The notes under the pieces are model-generated. The model ran no database searches, was not told where the DNA came from, and saw nothing but the letters and a program-made list of their open reading frames with translations. Shown piece by piece: positions 40,001-50,342 of a stretch of DNA of 64,000 nucleotides. Origin of the DNA: Odontesthes bonariensis (taxonomy: Eukaryota > Chordata > Actinopteri > Atheriniformes > Atherinopsidae); NCBI RefSeq assembly GCF_027942865.1, contig NC_134510.1:22313209-22377208 (forward strand). Direction: 5' to 3'. How positions within the stretch are numbered: position 1 is the stretch's first letter; the number at the start of each line of letters is the position of its first letter. The position numbers and the translations under genes are program-made.

Positions 40001-43000
40001 GAATTGGACTTACTATCTAAGTGCCTTGAGATGACATTTGTTGTATTTGGCGCTATATAAATAAAAATGAATTGAATTGAATTGAATGAACTTAGGTTCA
40101 AATGCATGTCAAGACGGGTAGGCAAATATAGTGTAAGTAGATGCTGTGTGCCCATGTGAGGCCTCCACATTTTTAAAAAAGGAATATTTTAGGTGTTACA
40201 TAATGGAGGAGGTAAAAAAAAAAAAGAGAGAATTTTGTTCTTGTCAAAGCTATTGTTTCAGACCCATGTATCTTTTACTCAAAGTTCGAAATTATGGTTC
40301 CTCCCTCTTTCATACTTTTCCCCTAAATATTTATTTATTTATTTAATATTGACTGCAAGGTAGCAGTCTCATAAATGTAAACCAGATTCAAATTAAACAT
40401 ACAAAGCATCAATATGATATCACGACAAGATCAAAAATAATAATAAACAAGCACAAAAAACTTTAAATTTGTCAAAATCTTGATAATCTCCCTGAATTTA
40501 TCAATTGATATAAAATATGTTTGATCTGTCTGCAAATTTTTTCATGATCAGTGTGAATAGCAAGAAAGTTACATCATCCCGTAGACCTGTCAAAATCTCT
40601 AATGAATAAAAAAAGCAACAAAATGAAGGATAATAGCAGAGTTGAGATCGCATATGAGGCTGTAGCAAGCTTAGCTGAAGTCAGGAAACACAGAAAAACT
40701 ACTAATACAGTTTTGTTCAGTTCTTTTTTTTTTATTTACCAGCACTTCTAAATCAATTGACAAAATGTATTGTTTAATCCCTACTGAAATGCATTTTATA
40801 AACTGTGGAAAGAGTCAGTGTAGCTCTATCATAGATACGTTTTAGGTTTTTTGTTAGCTGTAGCTTCTAGTTTTAGCATAACTTCTCATCCAGCTATCAC
40901 AAAGAAAATGAATGTATCTTTCACAGGATGTGTGAACTGCAACGCCCATGTTAATGCAATAAATCTCAAAAGCAAAGGCCATTGCTACACAGAAGAACAT
41001 AGGATGCATTTCAGGGCTAACTCAATTGTCAGAGAGGGCTAAAACTGATTTCGGTGATTATCGAGCACGGTTCATGCTGTTCTTCTTAGTCCAGGGACTC
41101 CCACAGTCTATTGGCAGGAGTACAGTTCACTGCTCGAGCTAGTCCAGAACATGTTAACTAAGCCTCATGTGGGAGAAACTCTGATCCATCTCATTCATTT
41201 TCAGAAACAAGATGCATGATTCTGCCCTTTTTCTCTGTTTCAGTTTTTACATTTGCATTGATTGAAACTGATTTTGTTTGTTGAAATGTGCTCTCTTTTG
41301 TGTGGGAGCTTTGCAAATGCAGCCTGTGGGATCACATTTAACAGATGAGAAGTAGATGAACAAGAAAATGTAAAGGCCAGATTTCAGTACAAATATGAAC
41401 TACTGTATTAATTCCTCAAGTAGTAATCTGTGTGGAGCAGCCAGCTGTAAAGCGACGCCTGTATAGCGCAAAGGGATCGTGAGTACACTGAGGAGTTTTG
41501 CGTGGGAGGGGAAAAAATCCATAAAGAAAATCTATGAATAAAGTCAATGAATACCAATAAAAAGATCAAACAAAACACAGACAAACAATGCCTACAGAAC
41601 ATCATAAGTCAAATTTATGAGGGAGAGAATGCTGCCGTCTGTGGCCTCCCAGTATGAGGTGCTGAGAAGACAGCAATGCGATACTAGTGGAGTATCAATC
41701 AGTTAACTATAATGAACGGGGATTTGGCAATAACGATGAACCAATAATTTGAAGCACTTACAAGGTTAAGGATATGGCTCATATAGTTCAGTGTTCTGGT
41801 TATCACTCATCCTGTTATGAATGTTAAACACTGAGTGTAAACAACGGTGGTTTCTCTTTCTCTCTTTCTGTAGATGTACATAGCTACATTTGTTGTATCT
41901 GGCTATGCATCCAGCTACTACAGAACAGGAGGAAAGCCTTTCAATCCTGTTCTCGGAGAGACGTATGAATGTGATCGACCAGACAAAGGCTTTCGGTTTG
42001 TGGCAGAGCAGGTATGCTCTTCCAAACTTCTTCCAGTTTGTTTTATTAGCAGTTCAACAATCACATTATTCAAACTGACTAATAAGATTGAACTCAAGTG
42101 TGCTCGCTGAATAAATGACAAGGTGAGATTATTTGTATTAAACTTATGTAAAATATTCTCAACTATATGTTTCCCTCTGCAACGCCAGGTCAGCCATCAC
42201 CCGCCTGTCTCAGCTTGCCATGCTGAATCTAAAAACTTTGTCTTTTGGCAAGGTACTCATTTCATTGTATTTTCATATAAATTTTCAGCGTCTGTAGATA
42301 TTACAATACTAGCTCGCTGTTCAGAATCAATGCTAATTTGTAGTATTGCTTTTGTAGATGTGAGATGTAAGAACAAATTCTGGGGAAAGTCGATGGAGAT
42401 TGTTCCTGTGGGTACCACCCATGTGACTCTGCCAGGGTGAGTCTCTTCAGCCCTTATTATCACAAGCCCTGAATAGACCTCCGCCCTTCTCCCTGCACAC
42501 ATCCTTGTAGAGTATGTCTCAATGCAGTTCTGACCCAGTATTTTTCCACTAACCCCCTGTTCTATTTCCACCTGTACAGCTTTCAGTTAGGTTTACTTCA
42601 GACCTGTATTCCTTTTTACAAAGTAGAATTCAAATAAAGTGTGATATGTTTATTGATTTCGGTTTGTGGTTAAATAGCACAGAAATGAGGATTTCGGCAT
42701 TTTAATGTATAGTTATTCAGGTAGCTACAGGTTCAGTTAGATAAGGAGGATAGACATTTTCTGACAGCACCAATACATGCACTTTTTGATCTAATCTGAG
42801 GACAGGTACTTTTGTCACACAAACACATACAGATACAAATGAAAGCTACAGCCTCTAATATATGCAAACCAATATCCATGTCTAACTGCAGTATCTCACA
42901 GTGAATGACAAATGCAAATATTGTTTTGATTCCTGACCCCAGATTTGGGGACCACTATGAATGGAACAAGGTGACATCATGCATCCACAACATTCTCAGC

Positions 43001-46000
43001 GGGCAGCGCTGGATCGAGCACTATGGGGAGATCTCCATCAAGAACTCCAGCAGTGATATTTGTCAGTGCAAGATTACCTTTGTCAAGGTGAGGCAGTCAA
43101 TACAATTAAAAACATATTAAGTGAGAAAGTTATATTAATTCTGATCATAACACTAAAATTCACTCGCCGAGGAACACAGCCTTTTCAGTAATGGTGGGAT
43201 CATGCTTACAGCAGCCATTCTGCCACCTGGGAGATCTATAATCGTGTACAGTTTATTATCTCCTTGTGAATGTGACATCAAAGGCTGAGTTACATAATGC
43301 AAGACATCTTCATTTGTGTTATCTGTGGAGACAAATGTCACCCAGGCCACAATTATATACAACTGAAGCTATTTAGTCACACCAGTGTGTTGTTGTGTTT
43401 TGGGAAATGAAAATTGAACACGTTGTGAGGTCTTCCTCCGACACCGACATAAAATGTGATGCATAAAAGCACATAATTACAACAAAATAACACCGGGAAA
43501 GTACAAGGTTTAAGCTGAGCTTTTCATCACCAGAGTGTAGTTTAATTTCGATTTGATTTGACTTTTTACTCTTGTTATGTTTTAACAACACCAGGCGGAT
43601 GTTTGTAACGCATTATCAGTCGAAAGCCTACATTTCTCATGTACCCAAAGTACTTGTTGACAAGAAAGAGTCTGAGAGTCTGCTGGTAAAGTAGATATAA
43701 TTTCTTCAACTCTCTGTCTTAAATTCACTGCCACCAAACACTCTGGCTTCGGAAATATGGGGAGCAAATATTTTGCAACTAAAGGAAGCCAACTTCTGAA
43801 GAGGTGCACTGCTGCGAGACCCACTACAAATACTGTTACACGTGATCTTAGTATACATTGTTGTAAAAGTATGTCAGCGTCTGGACAGATGCCACATCTG
43901 TGTGTTTAACGAGGAAGTTTATCAAATGCAAATAGGAACCAATGTTTGACAATATCTGGATCCTTAAAACACATACCCTTTCTCTCTGCCAGCATGTGCT
44001 AGTGTTGGAGGATATTCCTCTGTAAAGCCCACAGGGGGTTATATAAAGTATACAACTCCCTTCATTAGTCTGCACACTGTCCACACAGATGGTGCTCTTC
44101 ACCTGCATGCCAGCAAGAACCCCTACATGCTTTCAATCTTTGATGTATGGAAGCCTGTGCTGAGAGGAAGAGGTTAATTGCTTTGCTGTCTGCCACTTAA
44201 AAGACCTCCTGAAGCTGTGCAGGACAGCAAGTCAAGACACGTCAGAAATCATTATGCATCCTCATCTCTCATCAACTCATCAGCACACACACCGGGGAAC
44301 GGGGTTGTTTACGCTACAGCAACATCTGCTGACTGCAAGAGAACATTATCAAGGTCTGTGCAGTGTCATCCATTCTTCCCGACCATGACGCACAAGTGCT
44401 ATGTCTTTTACAGGCCAAATACTGGAATTCAACTGTAAATGAGGTGGAGGGAACTATTACAGATAATAAAGGAAAGGTCATCCACAGACTTTTTGGAAAG
44501 TGGCACGAAGCAGTTTTCTGCGGAAACCCTCCATCGGCCACATGCATCTGGAGAGCAAGTAAGTCTTTTTCGTAAGTGTGCACAATCAGCTCTTCAACGG
44601 TGTGTCTGACTTGATGTTATTTATTTGTGTGTAGATGCAATGCCAGTAGGCTATGAGCAGTACTACGGTTTTACGAAGTTTGCAATGGAGCTGAATGAGC
44701 TGGACCCATCTCTGAAACTGCTGCTGCCACCCACAGACACCCGTCTACGAGTGGACCAAACGTGAGAGGAACTTTTCAAATTTCAAATTTTTTTATGAAC
44801 TTAAGCTGAATGAGTGTTGTCAGCTTCCTGCTATAATGTTTTGTTGTTGTTGTTGTTGTTGTTGTTTGGTTTGTTTGTATTTTTCTCCTCATCTGCAAAG
44901 GACAGTTATTTAACAGGTGTAAAATGTTGGATAAAACTCTTTTTTGGTGAGAAGATTGTCGAAGACATTCGATGTGCCTTGACAGTGAGCATTTAAGCAA
45001 CACATCCTTTATCATTTGATGCCATGAATCTCAGTTACATACTCCTGACAGTGTTTTAAAACACATCCTCTCCTTTATGATAGCACAAAAATAGCAGTGT
45101 TAAAAATAGTAAGCAAGCACAGGCACTGTCAGATTCATCAAACTAATTTTAGCTCAGATTTGAAAGGTTTCTAAGTCTGTAAACGTACCATTTCTGCCCC
45201 AAGTCAACACAGAAAAATAGGGTAACTTTTCCATGAAAGTAAAAAAAAAAAGAAAAGAAAAAACAACCAACATTCTTTGAATGTAGCGCAAGTTATCTGT
45301 GTCCTCTTTTTTCATGCTTGGATTATCACACAGTAATAACTTACAACAAAAAAAACACGAGTGAAGATTACATATTAATATTGGACATTAATGTTTAACC
45401 ATGTTTGCATAATGAATGTGTCTGTGTCTCGCTGGCAGACTGCTAGAAGAAGGGAACTTGGAGGCTGCAGAAGAAGAGAAGCAGAGGATTGAAGAGCTGC
45501 AGAGAGACAGACGCAGAGCTCTAGAGGAGAACAATGCATCACATCAGCCTAAATTCTTCAGGTAGCCTAAATGTTTTCACTCGCAGTGCAGACAAAGAGC
45601 TGTCAGGTACTTTCTCTTTTTCTCTTCATTGGGAAGATTTGGGATCACCTTAAAGTAAATGGAGTTATTTTTCCCATCTCCAGTTTACACACAGTTCTCC
45701 ACAATGACAAAGCAAAAATTAGGTTTTTGGAGTATTTTGTCAGTTAAGGTGAACTATTCAGTGTTCACTGCTGTGCTTCCACAACTTCCCTGGAGTGCAG
45801 CTGTGCCTCTGACACGTAGTGTCACAGTTAATGCTGTATGTCACTGCGAAAAGAATTGTCCAAAGATGTACAAGACAGGCTTGTGTCAGGCCACAGCCCT
45901 TCCAAAAGGGAAACTGTAAATCTTCGGGTATGCCTTATGGCATATAAGGGCATATTCATTATTTTCGCTACATTTACAAAGCCTTGCATACATATATGTT

Positions 46001-47169
46001 TCTCTTTTAGAAAACTCAATCATCGTGAAATCTTTTGTATTCACTCGAACATGATTTCCACTCTCACTTCTAGTCAGGCATGCATGCCGACACTCCCCAA
46101 ATGACTTATTTGCATTGGAAAACATAGTTTGCACCATAACTAAATGAGACAACGGTAAAGAAGTAGCACGTTTCACTTCATATGAAAATGAGACGCCAAT
46201 GAAAAAGAGAAAAGGAAATGTGGGTTTGTTTGGTTTTACGCGTCAGCCAGGCTAGGTCTCAGTGACAAAGAGAAAGAAATCTGCTGAATGAAAACGGTTA
46301 CATTGGTGTCAACCCTGCAAAGCATAAGCCCCCACAAAGGTAAAAAAGAGACCGCAAGGTTGCAAGTGAGCGGCCAAAACGCACATCAGCTCACACAAGC
46401 ACAGCATGAAGGCTACGGTGGGAGGACCCCCTAGTTTTTCTGCAACTGATGACTACACAGCCTCTGAGTGCACAGCTGAAGAACACCATATGAGCCAACA
46501 TTGTGACAGAAAGTCACACAATATTTAAATACTCATTCTCTTGTTTTATTAGCAAGGTTATCCACAGCGTAGAAGTGGGACCTAATAGTACCCCAAATTA
46601 AATAAGAACAGATTATAATGGCTGATGGCAAGAAATAAAACCAGAGAAAAAAACGTTACAAATAAAGTGAAATGGCCTGTTTTATGTTTAGTTTTATATC
46701 ATTGAAGACAATGGTCACAGTCAGGGCTGTACTCCATCAATGAGGCTTTTAGGATAGTGAGCGCACAGAAGCCACTCCTTGATAAAAGGCACATAACAGC
46801 CTTTGGGAAAATTGCCAAAAGGCACATATCACAACAAGAAAAGCGTAATGGATGGATGAATCAGAAATTTAACTATCTGACCACAGTTCAGCTCAAAGCC
46901 AAACACAGGGATGGCTGTATCATTTTGTGGTATTGATTTCCTGCCACAGGGTTTAGGAGACAGTCATAATGGAGGAAAATATGGATACAGAGGAACTTAA
47001 AGCAGTTCTGAGGGAAAAACTTGCATATGTACATGTATATTTAACACAGTATTTGTTACATTGTTTCCAAAGGAAGTCGAAGGATGACACCTGGGTGAGC
47101 AACGACACATACTGGGAGCTGAGGAAGGAGCCCGGTTTTGTCCACCAGGGTTTTCCTGCACTGTGGTGA
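25035..47169 (+). CDS. osbpl3: Oxysterol-binding protein-related protein 3 (ORP3), complete
   Basis: Coding exons: 25035-25130, 29483-29599, 30260-30313, 30586-30699, 30930-31094, 31309-31432, 33105-33208, 33511-33603, 33697-33856, 35717-35847, 36448-36549, 37416-37553, 38144-38237, 38379-38623, 41874-42011, 42189-42252, 42358-42436, 42943-43087, 44414-44558, 44635-44761, 45439-45561, 47073-47169. All phases agree; total 2655 nt, 884 residues (human about 887). Seen: Ser-rich N-terminus; PH domain about 51-146 ([31 protein letters not shown]); FFAT motif EFFDAQE at 449-455 for binding ER VAP proteins; C-terminal lipid-binding ORD from about 520, with the family signature EQVSHHPP at 624-631 split across the 42011/42189 junction. 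The family moves sterol or phosphatidylcholine and PI4P at ER-plasma-membrane contacts and acts with R-Ras; ORP3 is cytosolic and recruited on stimulation. The protein ends FPALW, like human HPVLW. No damaged exon was found. Confidence 0.95.
25131..29482 (+). other. osbpl3: OSBPL3 intron 2
   Basis: Donor GTAACA at 25131, acceptor TCTGCAG ending at 29482. It contains the (TA)n tract at 27974-28022 and otherwise AT-rich unique sequence. No alternative exon with homology was recognised. Confidence 0.6.
27974..28022. repeat. (TA)n microsatellite, about 24 units
   Basis: Pure alternating AT/TA across roughly 49 bases, in OSBPL3 intron 2. It can form cruciform or hairpin DNA and is likely length-polymorphic. 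Confidence 0.92.
31156..31186. repeat. TTATAC hexamer tandem repeat
   Basis: Four exact TTATAC units (31162-31185) preceded by the variant CTATAC, 60 bases after the donor of the exon ending at 31094. Confidence 0.85.
31433..33104 (+). other. osbpl3: OSBPL3 intron, no element recognised
   Basis: The intron lies between the exon ending TGCTCCAAAG and the exon starting ACTTGTCAGTGTG. I saw only AT-rich sequence and short chance open frames. Confidence 0.5.
34215..34840 (-). repeat. Possible decayed DNA-transposon fragment, antisense
   Basis: This part of the OSBPL3 intron 33857-35716 has longer-than-average broken frames on the - strand with Tc1-like flavour (for example a KAKGF / [14 protein letters not shown] block and a KLEDDWI block). 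No catalytic signature or terminal repeats are visible, so the assignment is tentative. Confidence 0.25.
38757..39850 (+). mobile_element. Tc1/mariner-like transposon in OSBPL3 intron, broken and lacking its right end
   Basis: The left terminus reads TGTTGCCAAAAGTATTCACT after a TA, as in a widespread fish Tc1-like family. A frame from ATG 38857 keeps the N-terminal helix-turn-helix half (SELQ-type [28 protein letters not shown]) up to a TGA at 39292. The second half continues in another frame (39537-39815) with [17 protein letters not shown], holding the catalytic Glu of the DD34E triad. Stops and at least one frameshift inactivate it. The right side stops at 'gaatggggtgtcactta' with no matching right terminal repeat, and a LINE tail follows. 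Confidence 0.85.
39880..40090 (+). mobile_element. LINE (L2/Rex-like) 3' end with (GAATT)n tail
   Basis: 'agtgccttgagatgacatttg', 'ttggcgctatataaataaaa' and the terminal GAATTGAATTGAATTGAAT are the conserved 3' end of abundant teleost LINE families. Only the 3' part (about 200 bases) is present, as expected of a 5'-truncated insertion. It starts within about 40 bases of the broken right side of the Tc1-like element. Confidence 0.7.
40091..41873 (+). other. osbpl3: Rest of OSBPL3 intron before the first ORD-core exon
   Basis: AT-rich sequence with short A runs; no repeat or exon was recognised up to the acceptor TTTCTGTAG at 41873. Confidence 0.5.
43088..44413 (+). other. osbpl3: OSBPL3 intron without a recognised element
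   Basis: Donor GTGAGG at 43088 and acceptor TTTTACAG at 44413 bound it. The open frames here, on both strands, have no homology that I recognise. Confidence 0.5.
44841..44866. repeat. (TTG)n microsatellite
   Basis: About eight to nine TTG units in the intron after the exon ending at 44761. Confidence 0.88.
45562..47072 (+). other. osbpl3: Last OSBPL3 intron
   Basis: Donor GTAGCC at 45562 and acceptor TTTCCAAAG at 47072. It holds unique-looking sequence with no exon or transposon terminus recognised. Confidence 0.5.
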
Positions 47170-47940
47170 CGCCTGAGCTGCATATCCCACACATTTCAAC
47201 GTGCACAGCCTCAACTGTGATCCAGGCTGGTTCTGGTGATGTCTATACCACAGTCAGACTGTCCACTTTCAGCACTCATCTTCTGTATTGCAGTTCAATG
47301 AAGTTGTTGCCTTATGAAAAAGTGCTTATGTTGTATAAACATGTTTATGCAAGCATGTCATCAGAACGTTGGTCAGTTTTAGCAACTCGTGCTCACATTT
47401 CTACACCTACTATGTTGAATTCAGAAAATAAGAACTAAGTGGTATTGAGGATAGTAGTTAACCCACACTAGCTTGAAATGAACGGAACAACTGCTCACTT
47501 AAACCGTTGTCTTATCATGGACATTCTCTACCTCGGAGATAAACTAGCCTTGACATGACATTAACTGAGAGTGCACATTCAATATTTATATTCTACATCG
47601 CCTAATGCCTTACTAGTTGTGCTCACATTGTTTTATTTATTTCTGTTGCATTGCCTAATCATCTGCTTTGATAAGCAAGAACTGTTCAAATGGTCTTTAT
47701 AGCCCCACTGTGCCCACCTTATCTTTTTGTCTCGCAACTGCAATTGCTGCTTTTTCGCTAAGACTGTGTAAATGACTGTGTAACTATATGAGCTGCAGTA
47801 GCAACTATTATTTCCACCTTTGTTTTCTTCGTCACTTCTTCCACTTTACCCATTGCACCTTCTGGACACTTGGCTTTGGGATTGAAAGTGTCCAAAACGA
47901 GGCTCCACGAGATCAAATAAACTCTCATTCTTTCTTTTTT
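47170..47940 (+). other. osbpl3: OSBPL3 3' UTR
   Basis: This follows the TGA at 47167-47169. The first canonical AATAAA is at 47916-47921, followed by a T-rich stretch (CTTTCTTTTTT), giving a 3' UTR of about 770 bases. Confidence 0.6.
47916..47921 (+). terminator. osbpl3: Candidate poly(A) signal of OSBPL3
   Basis: AATAAA with a downstream T-rich element about 15 bases later. Confidence 0.55.
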
Positions 47941-49980
47941 GTCAAGTAAATTTTGAGTCATTTCAACTTGAACGTCACCACGACCTCCACATATCTCAGG
48001 TGATGACGTTCTGGCAGGAAATTCTATGATAAATGTTAGCTAAGGATACAATACCAACAGGAATTCACTGTGTTAGTCATGTTACCTCTTGGGAAGCCAT
48101 GAATGGTATTTGGGTTAAAAACAGTCGTTGAATTAAATGCGTACGGGAGCATTAACATCAGGGAAGAGTCACCTGTTTGTTACACAACTGTATGCCATAT
48201 ATGAAGCTACGCCTCTCTAAGGCGAGTCTCTCTAACACTGTATATCAGCTGGTTTGTTTTGTTTGGGTGTGGGACAAGGGTGAAAGATCATCTGCCAAGA
48301 TATCTCATCCACACTCAGAGCAGCAGTTATTGGGCTCCACCTTTCAGGATAATCTCACATGATCTTTGTGAAAGCCTTGACACGATACCTCACTATAAAC
48401 AGCTCACAATTTATCATCGACCACCAGCTGTGTCGCAAACAACAGCTGAACAGGTTGCCACTTCAAGTCACTTTGGAAATTCATGAAATACTGTCACGGA
48501 TTTCTGTCGACAGCTTTGTGTGTCTGGTGATGTTTTTGTGTGTTTATAACTTCTTGTCAGATGCCCCGCAGCCTACTCTGGGCCAGAGTTCAAGGATAAT
48601 GTATCAATTATGGAGCCTTTAAAAGCATACAAAGGTTATCAGAACAACCCTGTTAAACCACAGCCCTTCGTATTGCACTGATGTAGGTCGGTTCTCCGAT
48701 GTTCATTATATTTCAAAATGCAGAAACGGGAAACAAGTTATTATGCTGATCATTTTAAAGGCAACAGTTTAAGGGAATGCAATTGTTGAATATGAAAAAA
48801 AAAAACACAGTCAAATTAAATTAAAAGATAATCTATTTATTTTGCAGTATGCGATACCAATAAAGAAACACAAAAAATACGAAATACTCTAACAGGTAAA
48901 TGTCATAAAAGCTCAAGCGTCTAAATGTAGTCAAAGAACAAGTTTAGAGCCTTTGTCTAATGGACAATTACAAAAACATCATTGGATTATTAATACTGGG
49001 CCATGACTGTGGCATTAGCATGTTTCTGTTACTGCTGGAGGTGGACTCAGTTTGAACTAGTTAATGTACAGTTTCACATACAGGACCAATAGATGACTGA
49101 CTAAAAGGAGAGGAAAGAAGAGAAAATGCATTCAGTCACTGGATCACTATAATATTTATTGAAATTAATCTAAGATTTTCAAAAAACAGTTTTGGAAACA
49201 CTTGTTTTGTCTTAAATATTATGACGTAACTTGGAAGTTTGTTACGCTAACCATCCTCTAGAATATTTTGTTGTTTAAAGTAACATAAAACAATAGCGGG
49301 TAAATCCATTTTTGAGGAGTAAATGAAGTGGAATTGCAGTATATAGTAGCATAAAACGAAAATACTCCAGTAATGTACAATCATCTCCAAACTGTATATG
49401 TGCGCGTGTGATGTTGCTGTTCATCTAAAATCTGAGACTCGTTCCTGACTGACCCTGCATAGCCACTAGGAGGCGACAAATAATACAAAAGGTAAATCTA
49501 CAAAATCCCGCCACCGTCACAGTTTAATTTCCCTCAATATTTTAAACCAGAAATATGCTGCATAAAGTAGTAATTGATAAGTGTGTAAAGCCTTTAAGAT
49601 GTTCAGCCACCTGTTCCTCATCGACAAAAGCAGTCAGAGTCCAAACAAGTGTGTTGTGTCCAGAAAAAAGTGACCCTTGGTACATGTGAAAGCTCAAAAA
49701 CTTTTCACTGACAGTTGTCAGGTTTGAGGGGCATCATATGCTGAACTGGCAGAATAAGCGGCAGCGATAGCAGCTGCCGACCGGTAGGCTTATACATTTT
49801 TTTTTTTTTTTACAGTTCCTCGTCTCCTGCGGAGGAGGCGGGGGCAGTGGGGCAGTATGAATGTTTTGTCCAAAACAGAGATAGAGGTATAACTGTGCAA
49901 CACCGACGTTTGGCCCAGCAGCGTCTGTCCTCACTCACGTCTGGTGACCCATTAAAGCACGGACTTCAGACTTCAGGAAA
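47941..49980. other. OSBPL3-GSDME intergenic region
   Basis: No gene or element was recognised. Short open frames on both strands are isolated and lack splice context. A T run (49798-49811) and a GC-rich patch (49825-49860) precede the GSDME promoter. Confidence 0.5.
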
Positions 49981-50003
49981 GCGGTAACACGACTCAATTC
50001 TTT

Positions 50004-50054
50004 GTCACGCGTTCGTGACACTATTTTTGCGGTTCAGACCAGACGAACCGCAAA
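50004..50054. promoter_or_regulatory. Two adjacent inverted repeats upstream of GSDME
   Basis: GTCACG-cgtt-CGTGAC at 50004-50019 and TTTGCGGTTC-9-GAACCGCAAA at 50026-50035/50045-50054 are both perfect palindromic pairs. They lie about 290-340 bases upstream of the GSDME ATG, within the likely promoter or 5' UTR region. The function is unknown. Confidence 0.6.
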
Positions 50055-50342
50055 TCGATCATAACAAAGACTTGGGCGTTTGTTGATGCCTCCAGCATTT
50101 AGTTTTACGCGTGAACTGTTAGAAAGACATTGGTCTGAAATGACTTTTAAGTGCTGGGAATCTTTAAATCTTTAAGTTGGAAAAGCATTTAAATGGATGT
50201 GTTACGCAAGTAATTACCGCCGCTTTATTTCTTGCCCTGGAGCACATGGGCGGTGCGCTCTTCCGCATAAACAAGTCTCCTGTTCTGTCTCTTGCAAACC
50301 TGGCTTCACTTTCGTCTTCGCAGGTTTCGATCCAACTGGGAG

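Noticed and set aside
42257-42571. 104-codon - strand frame
   Set aside because: It is the antisense shadow of the ORP3 exon 42358-42436.
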